From: Nitrosomonas sp. JL21
Lineage (GTDB): Bacteria; Pseudomonadota; Gammaproteobacteria; Burkholderiales; Nitrosomonadaceae
Direction of reading: 5' to 3'
DNA length: 64,000 bases
Assembly (NCBI RefSeq): GCF_009833095.1
Contig: NZ_QRCB01000018.1
Span: 16,345 to 80,344, forward strand
Position numbers and translations under genes: made by a program. Shown here piece by piece: positions 63,762 through 64,000 of the stretch; positions within the stretch are counted from its first letter, which is position 1; each line of letters starts with the position of its first letter. The notes beneath the pieces were generated by a model. That model saw nothing but the letters and a program-made list of their open reading frames with translations, made no database searches and had not been told where the DNA came from.

Positions 63762-64000
63762 TCAGATTACTAAAACTGGCGATGTATTATCACTTCCAGC
63801 AATATCTATTACGTTCCCAAGAGCTAAAAACTCTGAGTCCGAAGCAAATTGTATATGCTCAATATTTGTAAGTTGAGCTGTATCACCCGCATACTCGGTT
63901 GGCGCAGTACTGAGACCAGTTACTTGTAACACTCCGTTAACATTCACGATGCTAAAGTCACTGCGATTGCCAAAAAACACCGCAGTATCCGTTCCAGCTC
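63762..64000 (-). CDS. C-terminal end of an RTX/hemolysin-type repeat protein (partial)
   Basis: The minus strand is open from the window edge to a stop at 63762-63764. The visible 78 residues read AGTDTAVFFGNRSDFSI then TAQLTNIEHIQFASDSEFLA and end NTSPVLVI. The GTDTAVFxGNRxDY...LTNIExLQF pattern is common at the C-terminus of large secreted calcium-binding (hemolysin-type, type I secreted) proteins. The start and repeats are beyond the window. Function of the whole protein cannot be told. Confidence 0.65.
   Translation of the reverse strand, partial: AGTDTAVFFGNRSDFSIVNVNGVLQVTGLSTAPTEYAGDTAQLTNIEHIQFASDSEFLALGNVIDIAGSDNTSPVLVI

Overview
The window looks like part of the chromosome of a betaproteobacterial ammonia oxidiser close to Nitrosomonas. 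The evidence is: (i) a short remnant at 19476-19664 that reads like the C-terminus of ammonia monooxygenase subunit AmoC; (ii) a sucrose synthesis/cleavage operon of the kind known in nitrifiers and methanotrophs; (iii) the ndk-rlmN-pilW-rodZ-ispG-hisS-yfgM-bamB-der housekeeping order typical of Betaproteobacteria; and (iv) many degraded IS ends and short dispersed inverted repeats. The species assignment is inference. No rRNA, tRNA, CRISPR array or intact insertion sequence was seen.

Layout. 0.2-4.5 kb: a fused dihydroxyacetone kinase, a small secreted protein, a YcgR-type flagellar brake and a decayed patch holding remnants of a thiopurine methyltransferase gene and a transposase. 4.6-10.4 kb: four tightly overlapping minus-strand genes (sucrose-phosphate synthase, sucrose-phosphatase, fructokinase, amylosucrase) forming a complete sucrose cycle. 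10.6-15.3 kb: a dihydrolipoamide-dehydrogenase-like flavoprotein and an envelope-stress type cluster (YqjD/YqjE-like membrane proteins, OmpA/DUF4398 lipoproteins). 15.7-17.9 kb: MEDS-domain protein, CysH and a 2-Cys peroxiredoxin. 18.0-22.8 kb: accessory region with two distantly related secreted or membrane-anchored proteins of unknown function, a YjfB motility protein behind a FliA-type promoter, the amoC and transposase remnants, a glycine-zipper lipoprotein, a histidine-rich secreted protein and a retropepsin-like protease. 23.0-32.2 kb: pgsA, uvrC, a tautomerase, a family 5 uracil-DNA glycosylase and tamA-tamB.

32.2-37.5 kb: a secreted copper-radical oxidase lying between the true 3' end of tamB and a second, frameshifted copy of that same end; then cheW plus a chemoreceptor, and an AT-rich GNAT acetyltransferase. 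37.6-48.9 kb: the der-bamB-yfgM-hisS-ispG-rodZ-pilW-rlmN-ndk block, a DUF3025 protein and an EI24/CysZ-like membrane protein. 49.2-57.9 kb: flagellar genes: flgM-flgN (plus strand, FliA-type promoter) and the minus-strand flhB, flhA-flhF-flhG-fliA-motC-motD set. 58.1-63.5 kb: a penicillin-acylase-type Ntn hydrolase, a secreted protein of unknown function and a large di-haem cytochrome c peroxidase/MauG-like protein. The window ends inside an RTX-like gene on the minus strand.

How the genes work together: a motility module (FlhA/B export gate, FlhF/FlhG placement, FliA/FlgM control, MotCD stator, CheW/MCP, YcgR brake, YjfB) spans several loci; the sucrose operon probably makes and recycles an osmolyte/storage sugar; TamAB, BamB, YfgM, OmpA-like and glycine-zipper proteins serve the envelope. 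Coding starts were adjusted where ribosome-binding sites or overlaps argue against the longest reading frame; these choices are stated entry by entry.
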